Positions 1-11,800 of a stretch of 64,000 nt of DNA are shown piece by piece. Each line of letters begins with the position of its first letter. The stretch's first letter is position 1. The position numbers and the translations under genes were made by a program. This DNA comes from Monomorium pharaonis (Eukaryota; Arthropoda; Insecta; Hymenoptera; Formicidae), in NCBI RefSeq assembly GCF_013373865.1, contig NC_050470.1, positions 29,619,585 to 29,683,584 of the forward strand. The letters are read 5' to 3'. The notes beneath the pieces were generated by a model, which saw only the letters and a list, made by a program, of their open reading frames with translations, was not told the origin of the DNA and ran no database searches.

Positions 1-612
1 TACGTTACTACAAGATATTTCCAGCCAAATTTGGTGGAAATCGTATTCTGCGTTTAGGCGTGAGGCGCACGAAACGATATAAATTAATTTTTTAAATGTT
101 TATAACAATTAGGAAAATGCACATCCGCTCGCAAATGATCGATCATTCGATTGTACGTTACTACAAGATATTTCCAGCCAAATTTGGTGGAAAACGTATT
201 CTGCGTTTAGGCGTGAGGCGCACGAAACGATATAAATTAATTTTTTAAATGTTTATAACAATTAGGAAAATGCACATCCGCTCGCGAATGATCGATCATT
301 CGATTGTACGTTACTACAAGATATTTCCAGCCAAATTTGGTGGAAATCGTATTCTGCGTTTAGGCATGAGACGCACGAAACGATATAAATTAATTTTTTA
401 AATGTTTATAACAATTAGGAAAATGCACGTCCTCTCGCGAATGATCGATCATTCGATTGTACGTTACTACAAGATATTTCCAGCCAAATTTGGTGGAAAT
501 CGTATTCTGCGTTTAGGCATGAGACGCACGAAACGATAAAAATTAATTTTTTAAATGTTTATAACAATTAGGAAAATGCACGTCCTCTCGCGAATGATCG
601 ATCATTCGATTG

Positions 613-2142
613 TACGTTACTACAAGATATTTCCAGCCAAATTTGGTGGAAATCGTATTCTGCGTTTAGGCGTGAGGCGCACGAAACGATATAAATTAAT
701 TTTTTGAATGTTTATAACAATTAGGAAAATGCACGTCCTCTCGCGAATGATCGATCATTCGATTGTACGTTACTACAAGATATTTCCAGCCAAATTTGGT
801 GGAAATCGTACATTGCGTTTAGGCGTGAGACGCACAAAATGACAAAAATCAATTTTTTAATTATTTATAACAATTACGAAAATGCACGTCCTCTCGCGAA
901 TGATCGATCATTCGATTGTACGTTACTACAAGATATTTCCAGCCAAATTTGGTGGAAATCGTATTCTGCGTTTAGGCATGAGACGCACGAAACGATAAAA
1001 ATTAATTTTTTAAATGTTTATAACAATTAGGAAAATGCACGTCCTCTCGCGAATGATCGATCATTCGATTGTACGTTACTACAAGATATTTCCAGCCAAA
1101 TTTGGTGGAAATCGTATTCTGCGTTTAGGCGTGAGGCGCACGAAACGATATAAATTAATTTTTTGAATGTTTATAACAATTAGGAAAATGCACGTCCTCT
1201 CGCGAATGATCGATCATTCGATTGTACGTTACTACAAGATATTTCCAGCCAAATTTGGTGGAAATCGTACATTGCGTTTAGGCGTGAGACGCACAAAATG
1301 ACAAAAATCAATTTTTTAATTATTTATAACAATTACGAAAATGCACGTCCTCTCGCGAATGATCGATCATTCGATTGTACGTTACTACAAGATATTTCTA
1401 GCCAAATTTGGTGGAAATCGTATTCTGCGTTTAGGCATGAGACGCACGAAACGATAAAAATTAATTTTTTAAATGTTTATAACAATTAGGAAAATGCACG
1501 TCCTCTCGCGAATGATCGATCATTCGATTGTACGTTACTACAAGATATTTCCAGCCAAATTTGGTGGAAATCGTATTCTGCGTTTAGGCGTGAGGCGCAC
1601 GAAACGATATAAATTAATTTTTTGAATGTTTATAACAATTAGGAAAATGCACGTCCTCTCGCGAATGATCGATCATTCGATTGTACGTTACTACAAGATA
1701 TTTCCAGCCAAATTTGGTGGAAATCGTATTCTGCGTTTAGGCATGAGACGCACGAAACGATAAAAATTAATTTTTTAAATGTTTATAACAATTAGGAAAA
1801 TGCACGTCCTCTCGCGAATGATCGATCATTCGATTGTACGTTACTACAAGATATTTCCAGCCAAATTTGGTGGAAATCGTATTCTGCGTTTAGGCGTGAG
1901 GCGCACGAAACAATATAAATTAATTTTTTGAATGTTTATAACAATTAGGAAAATGCACGTCCTCTCGCGAATGATCGATCATTCGATTGTACGTTACTAC
2001 AAGATATTTCCAGCCAAATTTGGTGGAAATCGTATTCTGCGTTTAGGCATGAGACGCACGAAACGATAAAAATTAATTTTTTAAATGTTTATAACAATTA
2101 GGAAAATGCACGTCCTCTCGCGAATGATCGATCATTCGATTG
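613..2142. repeat. Nested trimer and dimer higher-order repeats
   Basis: Unit types here run A-C-B, A-C-B (613-1071 and 1072-1530, period 459 bp), then A-B, A-B (1531-1836 and 1837-2142, period 306 bp), before the 12-unit blocks begin with A-C-B again. Type C units carry ACATTGCG and an altered AT-rich segment (AAAATGACAAAAATCAA). They recur at about 766, 1225, 2296, 4130 and 6576. The array has thus been rearranged at several scales, as expected from unequal exchange. Confidence 0.88.
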
Positions 2143-3976
2143 TACGTTACTACAAGATATTTCCAGCCAAATTTGGTGGAAATCGTATTCTGCGTTTAGG
2201 CGTGAGGCGCACGAAACGATATAAATTAATTTTTTGAATGTTTATAACAATTAGGAAAATGCACGTCCTCTCGCGAATGATCGATCATTCGATTGTACGT
2301 TACTACAAGATATTTCCAGCCAAATTTGGTGGAAATCGTACATTGCGTTTAGGCGTGAGACGCACAAAATGACAAAAATCAATTTTTTAATTATTTATAA
2401 CAATTACGAAAATGCACGTCCTCTCGCGAATGATCGATCATTCGATTGTACGTTACTACAAGATATTTCCAGCCAAATTTGGTGGAAATCGTATTCTGCG
2501 TTTAGGCATGAGACGCACGAAACGATAAAAATTAATTTTTTAAATGTTTATAACAATTAGGAAAATGCACGTCCTCTCGCGAATGATCGATCATTCGATT
2601 GTACGTTACTACAAGATATTTCCAGCCAAATTTGGTGGAAATCGTATTGTGTTTAGGCGTGAGGCGCACGAAACGATATAAATTAATTTTTTGAATGTTT
2701 ATAACAATTAGGAAAATGCACGTCCGCTCGCGAATGATCGATCATTCGATTGTACGTTACTACAAGATATTTCCAGCCAAATTTGGTGGAAATCGTATTC
2801 TGCGTTTAGGCGTGAGGCGCACGAAACGATATAAATTAATTTTTTAAATGTTTATAACAAATAGGAAAATGCACGTCCGCTCGCGAATGATCGATCATTC
2901 GATTGTACGTTACTACAAGATATTTCCAGCCAAATTTGGTGGAAATCGTATTCTGCGTTTAGGCGTGAGGCGCACGAAACGATATAAATTAATTTTTTAA
3001 ATGTTTATAACAATTAGGAAAATGCACGTCCTCTCGCGAATGATCGATCATTCGATTGTACGTTACTACAAGATATTTCCAGCCAAATTTGGTGGAAATC
3101 GTATTCTGCGTTTAGGCGTGAGGCGCACGAAACGATATAAATTAATTTTTTAAATGTTTATAACAATTAGGAAAATGCACATCCGCTCGCAAATGATCGA
3201 TCATTCGATTGTACGTTACTACAAGATATTTCCAGCCAAATTTGGTGGAAAACGTATTCTGCGTTTAGGCGTGAGGCGCACGAAACGATATAAATTAATT
3301 TTTTAAATGTTTATAACAATTAGGAAAATGCACATCTGCTCGCGAATGATCGATCATTCGATTGTACGTTACTACAAGATATTTCCAGCCAAATTTGGTG
3401 GAAATCGTATTCTGCGTTTAGGCGTGAGGCGCACGAAACGATATAAATTAATTTTTTAAATGTTTATAACAATTAGGAAAATGCACGTCCTCTCGCGAAT
3501 GATCGATCATTCGATTGTACGTTACTACAAGATATTTCCAGCCAAATTTGGTGGAAATCGTATTCTGCGTTTAGGCGTGAGGCACACGAAACGATATAAA
3601 TTAATTTTTTAAATGTTTATAACAATTAGGAAAATGCACGTCCTCTCGCGAATGATCGATCATTCGATTGTACGTTACTACAAGATATTTCCAGCCAAAT
3701 TTGGTGGAAATCGTATTCTGCGTTTAGGCGTGAGGCGCACGAAACGATAAAAATTAATTTTTTAAATGTTTATAACAATTAGGAAAATGCACATCCGCTC
3801 CCGAATGATCGATCATTCGATTGTACGTTACTACAAGATATTTCCAGCCAAATTTGGTGGAAATCGTATTCTGCGTTTAGGCGTGAGGCGCACAAAACGA
3901 TATAAATTAATTTTTTAAATGTTTATAACAATTAGGAAAATGCACGTCCTCTCGCGAATGATCGATCATTCGATTG
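2143..3976. repeat. Higher-order repeat, 12-unit block, copy 1
   Basis: Units 15-26 of the array form an 1834-bp block that recurs immediately downstream. The order of unit variants is: A with TTGAATG; C; B; a unit with a 2-bp deletion (ATTGTGTTTAGG); a unit with AACAAATAGG; A; a unit with CACATCCGCTCGCAAATG; one with GGAAAACG; A; one with GGCACACG; one with CCGCTCCCG; and one with GCGCACAAAACG. The whole series reappears at a constant offset of 1834 bp. This shows block duplication rather than independent mutation of single units. Confidence 0.93.
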
Positions 3977-5810
3977 TACGTTACTACAAGATATTTCCAG
4001 CCAAATTTGGTGGAAATCGTATTCTGCGTTTAGGCGTGAGGCGCACGAAACGATATAAATTAATTTTTTGAATGTTTATAACAATTAGGAAAATGCACGT
4101 CCTCTCGCGAATGATCGATCATTCGATTGTACGTTACTACAAGATATTTCCAGCCAAATTTGGTGGAAATCGTACATTGCGTTTAGGCGTGAGACGCACA
4201 AAATGACAAAAATCAATTTTTTAATTATTTATAACAATTACGAAAATGCACGTCCTCTCGCGAATGATCGATCATTCGATTGTACGTTACTACAAGATAT
4301 TTCCAGCCAAATTTGGTGGAAATCGTATTCTGCGTTTAGGCATGAGACGCACGAAACGATAAAAATTAATTTTTTAAATGTTTATAACAATTAGGAAAAT
4401 GCACGTCCTCTCGCGAATGATCGATCATTCGATTGTACGTTACTACAAGATATTTCCAGCCAAATTTGGTGGAAATCGTATTGTGTTTAGGCGTGAGGCG
4501 CACGAAACGATATAAATTAATTTTTTGAATGTTTATAACAATTAGGAAAATGCACGTCCGCTCGCGAATGATCGATCATTCGATTGTACGTTACTACAAG
4601 ATATTTCCAGCCAAATTTGGTGGAAATCGTATTCTGCGTTTAGGCGTGAGGCGCACGAAACGATATAAATTAATTTTTTAAATGTTTATAACAAATAGGA
4701 AAATGCACGTCCGCTCGCGAATGATCGATCATTCGATTGTACGTTACTACAAGATATTTCCAGCCAAATTTGGTGGAAATCGTATTCTGCGTTTAGGCGT
4801 GAGGCGCACGAAACGATATAAATTAATTTTTTAAATGTTTATAACAATTAGGAAAATGCACGTCCTCTCGCGAATGATCGATCATTCGATTGTACGTTAC
4901 TACAAGATATTTCCAGCCAAATTTGGTGGAAATCGTATTCTGCGTTTAGGCGTGAGGCGCACGAAACGATATAAATTAATTTTTTAAATGTTTATAACAA
5001 TTAGGAAAATGCACATCCGCTCGCAAATGATCGATCATTCGATTGTACGTTACTACAAGATATTTCCAGCCAAATTTGGTGGAAAACGTATTCTGCGTTT
5101 AGGCGTGAGGCGCACGAAACGATATAAATTAATTTTTTAAATGTTTATAACAATTAGGAAAATGCACATCCGCTCGCGAATGATCGATCATTCGATTGTA
5201 CGTTACTACAAGATATTTCCAGCCAAATTTGGTGGAAATCGTATTCTGCGTTTAGGCGTGAGGCGCACGAAACGATATAAATTAATTTTTTAAATGTTTA
5301 TAACAATTAGGAAAATGCACGTCCTCTCGCGAATGATCGATCATTCGATTGTACGTTACTACAAGATATTTCCAGCCAAATTTGGTGGAAATCGTATTCT
5401 GCGTTTAGGCGTGAGGCACACGAAACGATATAAATTAATTTTTTAAATGTTTATAACAATTAGGAAAATGCACGTCCTCTCGCGAATGATCGATCATTCG
5501 ATTGTACGTTACTACAAGATATTTCCAGCCAAATTTGGTGGAAATCGTATTCTGCGTTTAGGCGTGAGGCGCACGAAACGATAAAAATTAATTTTTTAAA
5601 TGTTTATAACAATTAGGAAAATGCACATCCGCTCCCGAATGATCGATCATTCGATTGTACGTTACTACAAGATATTTCCAGCCAAATTTGGTGGAAATCG
5701 TATTCTGCGTTTAGGCGTGAGGCGCACAAAACGATATAAATTAATTTTTTAAATGTTTATAACAATTAGGAAAATGCACGTCCTCTCGCGAATGATCGAT
5801 CATTCGATTG
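3977..5810. repeat. Higher-order repeat, 12-unit block, copy 2
   Basis: Units 27-38 repeat the variant order of units 15-26 at an 1834-bp offset. I checked the shared 2-bp deletion (2641 and 4475), the AACAAATAGG variant (2861 and 4695), the CCGCTCCCG variant (3791 and 5625) and the GCGCACAAAACG variant (3891 and 5725). The match breaks at unit 39, which no longer resembles unit 27. One difference between copies is CATCTG in copy 1 and CATCCG in copy 2, in units 22 and 34. The duplication is therefore recent compared with the divergence between unit types. Confidence 0.93.
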
Positions 5811-6728
5811 TACGTTACTACAAGATATTTCCAGCCAAATTTGGTGGAAATCGTATTCTGCGTTTAGGCGTGAGGCGCACGAAACGATAAAAATTAATTT
5901 TTTAAATGTTTATAACAATTAGGAAAATGCACATCCGCTCGCGAATGATCGATCATTCGATTGTACGTTACTACAAGATATTTCCAGCCAAATTTGGTGG
6001 AAATCGTATTCTGTGTTTAGGCGTGAGGCGCACGAAACGATATAAATTAATTTTTTGAATGTTTATAACAATTAGGAAAATGCACGTCCGCTCGCGAATG
6101 ATCGATCATTCGATTGTACGTTACTACAAGATATTTCCAGCCAAATTTGGTGGAAATCGTATTCTGCGTTTAGGCGTGAGGCGCACGAAACGATATAAAT
6201 TAATTTTTTAAATGTTTATAACAATTAGGAAAATGCACATCCGCTCGCAAATGATCGATCATTCGATTGTACGTTACTACAAGATATTTCCAGCCAAATT
6301 TGGTGGAAATCGTATTCTGCGTTTAGGCGTGAGGCGCACAAAACGATATAAATTAATTTTTTAAATGTTTATAACAATTAGGAAAATGCACGTCCTCTCG
6401 CGAATGATCGATCATTCGATTGTACGTTACTACAAGATATTTCCAGCCAAATTTGGTGGAAATCGTATTCTGCGTTTAGGCATGAGACGCACGAAACGAT
6501 AAAAATTAATTTTTTAAATGTTTATAACAATTAGGAAAATGCACGTTCTCTCGCGAATGATCGATCATTCGATTGTACGTTACTACAAGATATTTCCAGC
6601 CAAATTTGGTGGAAATCGTACATTGCGTTTAGGCGTGAGACGCACAAAATGACAAAAATCAATTTTTTAATTACTTATAACAATTACGAAAATGCACGTC
6701 CTCTCGCGAATGATTGATCATTCGATTG

Positions 6729-6881
6729 TACGTTACGACAAGATATTTCCAGCCAAATTTGGTGGAAATCGTATTCTGCGTTTAGGCGTGAGGCGCAAAA
6801 AACGATAAAAATTAATTTTACAAATATTTATAACAATTAGGGAAATGCACGTCTTCTTGCGAATGATCGATCAGTCGATTG
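6729..6881. repeat. Diverged terminal satellite unit at the array edge
   Basis: The last unit is the most divergent. It has TACGACAAG for TACTACAAG, GCGCAAAAAACG, TTTTACAAATATT, a GTCTTCTTGC variant and a broken palindrome (ATCGATCAGTCG). Sequence identity to the unit stops at 6881. Greater divergence at the array edge is expected where homogenisation by exchange is weak. The adjacent type C unit (6576-6728) also carries private changes. Confidence 0.9.
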
Positions 6882-7191
6882 TGCGAAAGAGCTCAAGCTT
6901 GATAACAACAATCCAAGGACGTATTTGTCTGTACGTCCACGAAAAATCCGCGAAACGTGCAATCGCATAATATAGAAAATCCCGAGTAGGCGGCGGGCAG
7001 GAACGTAATGCGGAGTCGCAGCGCGTTACTGATGCTCGGGAGGTTTATAGCGACATTATTAGTGCGACGACACTCCTCGGCGCGCGCGACACTACGATAC
7101 GACGCTTCATAAATATAAATTCGAATGCATAATCGATGAAAGCGAGCGTCTACCGAGCGATGGCAGCTGCATGACAAATGAACGCGTCGGA

Positions 7192-7236
7192 GTCATCATC
7201 ATCATCATTATCATCATCGTCGTCGTCGTCGTTGAC
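7192..7236. repeat. (CAT)n/(CGT)n trinucleotide microsatellite
   Basis: A run of CAT triplets passes into CGT triplets, about 45 bp long and slightly interrupted. It is noncoding as far as can be seen. Confidence 0.85.
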
Positions 7237-8304
7237 ATCGATCGAGAGAGCCATATACGATAATTTAAAGTGGAGAGAAAAATTCAGAATTTATTACAAG
7301 GGTTATAGCTACTTATGCAAAATTTAAAATTATAACTGTGTAATTCGCATAACGTATTAAAATGTTTATCTTTTTTTTACTTTTAACCGCGTCGAAAAAT
7401 TGATGGACCATTTTGGATAAATTTTGTATTTGTTAACGGAAAATGGTGGTCTCGTAAAATCGACAATAATTCCGCTAAAATAACTATTTTCTTTCAATTC
7501 GCGGACAATATTCGTCATCGCGTTTATTTCTCCCCGGCGGAAACAATGATAATTCGCGAATTGCGAGATAAAATGTCAAATTGGATTTTCCATTTCGATT
7601 AAATAAAAAATAGCAGTATAGAACGGCAGCAGGAAGCATTGTCATTAATTCCCAACAGTTCGGCCAAGGCCATACGCGTGCAATGACTGCGCACGATACG
7701 TATCATGCACGTAGCACTGCATATAATATCGCGGTTCAAGTTTAGCTATCCGCATCCTCTCCGCGCGTACATTCGCGATCTCACTCGCCGCCGCTTATCG
7801 CGCGTTCCACTTCCCGTCAGGAATTCATTTATCTAGAAATTATTTTAGTCGGCATTACGCCCACGGCGAAATTATTTAAACTCCAAGCAGCAAAACGACT
7901 GGTTAAATCATTGTATGATAAAACGTCCAGGGAGTGTTGATTATATGCGACTACGTGCATACGGAGAAAATTTTATATAAAAAATTTCTACATACGATAG
8001 CCACGTACCATGAGAAGAAGTTTCAGAGAATTACATCATTAGTGTACTGTAAATATGATCGTACTTTGGTAAAAAATATAATAAGACTTTCATAATTCTT
8101 TTCTTTGTCTGCACTCACTTTATCATCATTTTTAGTATAAAATTTTCTCCATGTAATTCTTAAAATTCTTGAGAATTCTCTGTCACATTTCTTAAACAAA
8201 TTAAATAACGTAAGCATTTTTTGTAATTACTTTTCAAGCATCAACATTTGAATTTATATCACTCTAGTACAAATAGTATCATAAAATTAAAAAACGCCGC
8301 TTAT

Positions 8305-8310
8305 TTTAAT
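8305..8310 (-). terminator. Possible polyadenylation signal ATTAAA
   Basis: TTTAAT on the plus strand reads ATTAAA on the minus strand, about 230 bases past the transporter stop codon. It is the best variant of the canonical hexamer that I found in the first 500 bases; no AATAAA was seen. It rests on position and a six-base match only. Confidence 0.25.
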
Positions 8311-8539
8311 AGCTCACTTTTACAAATCGGCTTTCGGGATTTTTCATCTTTGTAATATTAAGTATAATATTGTGTATTATCGACGATCAAAAAACTGATC
8401 AATGTCGATGTATTGAATAAACCGTATAATCAAATAAAGATGTGACGAAAAAATCCCGCCTTTCTCATCGCTGTTCGTTTTCCATGTGAAGCTTTTCTGC
8501 CTGTTTGACTGGTGGCTTTATCGTGAGAAATTCTTCGCT

Positions 8540-8841
8540 TCACTCCGTGCCAAGAGGCTCTTCGTTCTGCACGGGCACGTGGGTCCCATATGCCTGCTCA
8601 ATTTCCGTAAATGTCTTGCCTTTAGTCTCCACCATGCAGAAAATCACGAATAAGGTGTTCAGGCCACACATAAGGGCAAAGAAGGAAAACACCACGGCAT
8701 TATTTAGCACTTCAACGGCGCTTGGAAAGGATATCGTAACCGTAAATGCCAGTAGCCAATTGAAGAAAGCCGCGCTAGACGACGCTGCACCCTTCAAGCG
8801 CGTAGGGAAAATCTCGCCCATGTAGGCCCACGGAATTGGAC
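8540..8841 (-). CDS. Tret1: Tret1-like exon 6 (helices 10-12 and C-terminus)
   Basis: Encodes residues 374-472 and the TGA stop at 8540-8542. The acceptor is GCTAG|GT. It has GPIPWAYMGEIFPTRLKG (helix 10 and following loop), helices 11 and 12, and VETKGKTFTEIE, where the usual PETKG proline is valine. The tail, from GTHVPVQ to the end, is short and polar. Confidence 0.95.
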
Positions 8842-11800
8842 CTAGCGTAAATCGAACGTTTAATAAGTTAACGCTACTTAACGATCACGTTTAACGCATT
8901 TATCATCGCAAAGTAATTTAGCTCGTTCTGTATACAGACATGTTCGTCGGAAACGCAAATCTATGAAAATTCTGATCAGAGAATGTGAGTTGCATAAACG
9001 TAAACTACAAGAAAAAAATTTAACTTCCAAAGGGATACAAGGATAAATACGTGATGTGACGTAACAATTCCCGGTTTCTTCTTCGTAAGAAAGATATAGG
9101 ATATTTTCTGACAGGTCGATCAATACAAGTGCACCTTCGATCCGAGCCCACTCGTCGCGCATAGTTATTACTAACCAGCTCCGAAGCAGAAGAAGAGTAT
9201 ATAGATGCACACCGACGTAAGTGGCAGCCAGTGCATATGATCTACCAGCTCTGCCTGATAGCTCTTCAGGACGAAGAAACCCGCCAAGGCCGCTAAGCAG
9301 ACGCACATCATCATCAGAGAGACCACCATGAGTACCTTGCGTCCCAGCTGCGAATGTTTCGATCACATCCGTAATGCCAGCCGGCCGTTAGATAAATTAT
9401 AGAGATCGCGAAATCTGTGAAACATCATGATTCGACATCACACTAAACCTATCAAAGTATAACCTTGTCGGTCAACAGTGCCGCCGCCACGCAAGCTACC
9501 ACCTGGACGATGCCGAATATGACCAGTTCCAGTTGCGACTCCATGCCGACGCCCGTCGCCTCGAGGATCGTTAAACCGTAGAATATTATAGCGTTAATGC
9601 CGCTGAATTGTTGGGCAAACATTAGACCGTAGGCCACGCCTAGAGTCTTCAACACGGGCTTGCTCATGAAGGCCGAGAAATTTGCTCTCTGAAACTTGCT
9701 CCTCTCCACTTGTTCCTGTTTCCTCCCATTCGCGGACATATAAATTAATAAAAACCCGCATAAAATAATAAGTTATATTACCGATTCTGTTATTAACAAA
9801 ACTAAATAAAGCATTTCTTATTAAAAAAAAAAAATAAAATAAAAAAAAATAAAAAAAAAACTAATTAGCTAAGAAAATTTCTTAATCCTACTCAGACTTG
9901 TTACCTCTCATCTGTTATCTATTCAAAATTTTACATTCGCTCTAATGTATTTAAATATAAAGTATTACAGATAATCTTTCCGTGTATCTCAAAAAATTAA
10001 ATCAAGTAAATAAATAAATCATATGCAAATTTATTTAGTTGCCGAAAATTTTAAAAAATCTTTAGAATTAAGCAGCAAAGTTGTAACGACGTCATCGCGA
10101 TGATTTTAACCAACCTTGAACGCGTTCACCTCCGGCTCGATATCGAAATCAGGGCCGCGAAAGAATCGCATGGACTTTCGCGCGTCTTCTTCCTTATTTT
10201 TGGTCAAGTAGAACAACGGGCTCTCCGGCATGAAAGCCATCGCCACGCCGAACACGATCGACGCGATGCAACAGAGGCTGGATATCGCGACTACATCTCG
10301 CGTGAAACCGGTGCAGTACACGTACAGTATACCGAGCACGAGCAGCAACTGGAAGAAGACGCCCGTCGTCCCTGTTACGGGAAAGGAAGAACCGCATAAT
10401 GAAGCTGCTACTTCTTCTTTGCCTCTCGTCGCTCGGCTAAGCGACGGTAAATCGCGTACACGCGCATTAGCGATGCAAGGAGAACGAGCTCGTGCTGAAC
10501 GATGATAGGCACTAATAATATCACTCAGCAAGCCGTCTTATTCCGCGTCCCGATTATCCACATTACGGACTAAGCGTCATTATTACACGTTGAATCATCC
10601 GCATTCCAAATTGTTTTTATCTCACGACAAAGTGTATTTTAAATGGATCTATTTATACGGATTACATGTACCTAGTAGCATAAAACATTGACATAATATT
10701 AGGAAGTAATGTAAATGCAATAGCCCCAATATTGGTCCAATATTTTAAAGCAGACGCTTCACCTTATTTAACAGTAATATTGATTCAATATTGATTTAAT
10801 ATTGGACTAATGTTAGATTATTCAATTTTTCATATTACATATTAATTGCATGAAATTTGTGCAACCAATATTTTACGACTAATATTGACCGTATATTGAT
10901 AACATTGACAAATGCACTCCCAATATAACTAATGCTTAGTCAATATTAGCCAATGTATTGCGTACTAGAGATGCTACAATGTATTTTTAATAAATACCAT
11001 ATTGAAATGAATAACAAGATGTATTTTACTCAAATATACCGTAAACAAATGACTCAACCCGCGCTACTTGCAAGAGTCTAGGATTAATCGCGCAGGCAAA
11101 GCGATATGTTACCTCTGATATGTTTCTCGGAGATTTCCGCGGAGTACATGGGCGCCAGGACGCAGCACATGCCGCCGCAGGCGCCGGTCACGATCCTGCC
11201 GAGTACGAACATCGGCACTAGCGTGCCCGCGCAGATCAGCAGAATCCAGCCGCCGACGAAGACCGGCACCAAGGCCATCATCGTCCACTTCCGGCCGATC
11301 CTGTCAACCAGCAGGGGCACAGTGAGAGTGCCTAGCGCCGCGCCTATCGGGAACACCGATGCGATCACGTTTATCTTGAAGTCGTCCAACTGGCTCCTCA
11401 ATATTTCGACGCACGGCGCGCTCCAACCGAGGCCGCATCCCAACGAGAATCCACCCATGCAGGCTGCTCGCGAAAGAAGGAAAGGAGTTCGTTGACCGCG
11501 AACACCACACGGCCATCAGGAATTTACGTTACACGTATGGCGATTTGTTCGCCCCGTAACCGGCGCGTCCGTAACCGCGGCCGTTCTTTAAAGCACTTGA
11601 AACGACGCTTCCTCCGCGCCCTGCCCGTTGTCCGACATTCTTTTTTTTCTCTCTCTCTTTCTCACCGGATGTTCATTATAGCGCTACGGCGGCATTTAAT
11701 AATTCCGCCGACATGTTCTCCAATGTGTGCCCTCCGCGTGTTCTCTCCCAGCCGCATTCGCCGTTGTCGCCCGTCATTGTCGCCGCGACGACGACTCGTG

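Larger units (their letters stand above)
1..6881. repeat. 153-bp satellite DNA array, 45 units
   Basis: The array is a head-to-tail tandem of a 153-bp unit, taken here to begin at TACGTTACTACAAG. It fills the window from base 1, so it continues to the left. Forty-five units account for all 6881 bases; the only length changes are two 2-bp deletions (near 2648 and 4482). Neighbouring units differ mostly by a few substitutions at fixed diagnostic sites, namely GCGTGAGGCG or GCATGAGACG, TTAAATG or TTGAATG, CACATCCGCTC or CACGTCCTCTC, and ATTCTGCG or ACATTGCG. These sites define unit types A, B and C. Each unit holds a perfect 18-bp palindrome, a 25-bp near-perfect dyad and the short palindrome AAATTAATTT. 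Units this long that are homogenised in blocks are typical of centromeric or pericentromeric satellites; that location is inference. No coding role is likely. Confidence 0.98.
6882..8539. other. Spacer between satellite and transporter gene
   Basis: No gene is recognised here. The stretch holds a CAT/CGT trinucleotide tract (7192-7236) and then moderately AT-rich single-copy sequence. The last few hundred bases before 8540 should contain the 3' untranslated region of the minus-strand transporter. A 94-codon minus frame at 6893-7177 begins at the satellite border and shows no recognisable domain. Confidence 0.7.

Noticed and set aside
30..45. CENP-B box in the satellite unit
   Set aside because: The segment TTTGGTGGAAATCGTA shares only part of the essential CENP-B box positions (the CGGG end is missing), so I do not call a box.
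839..1030. 63-residue protein gene
   Set aside because: The frame is created by satellite variants and repeats identically with the array; no start or promoter evidence.
1..6881. CRISPR-like array
   Set aside because: The tandem units are contiguous 153-bp copies with no unique spacers, next to an intron-containing eukaryotic gene; this is satellite DNA.
8505..8825. Plus-strand frame over the transporter last exon
   Set aside because: It is antisense to exon 6, whose minus frame carries clear sugar-porter motifs.
8878..9366. 162-codon minus frame as a separate gene
   Set aside because: It is transporter exon 5 read in another frame together with intron 5.
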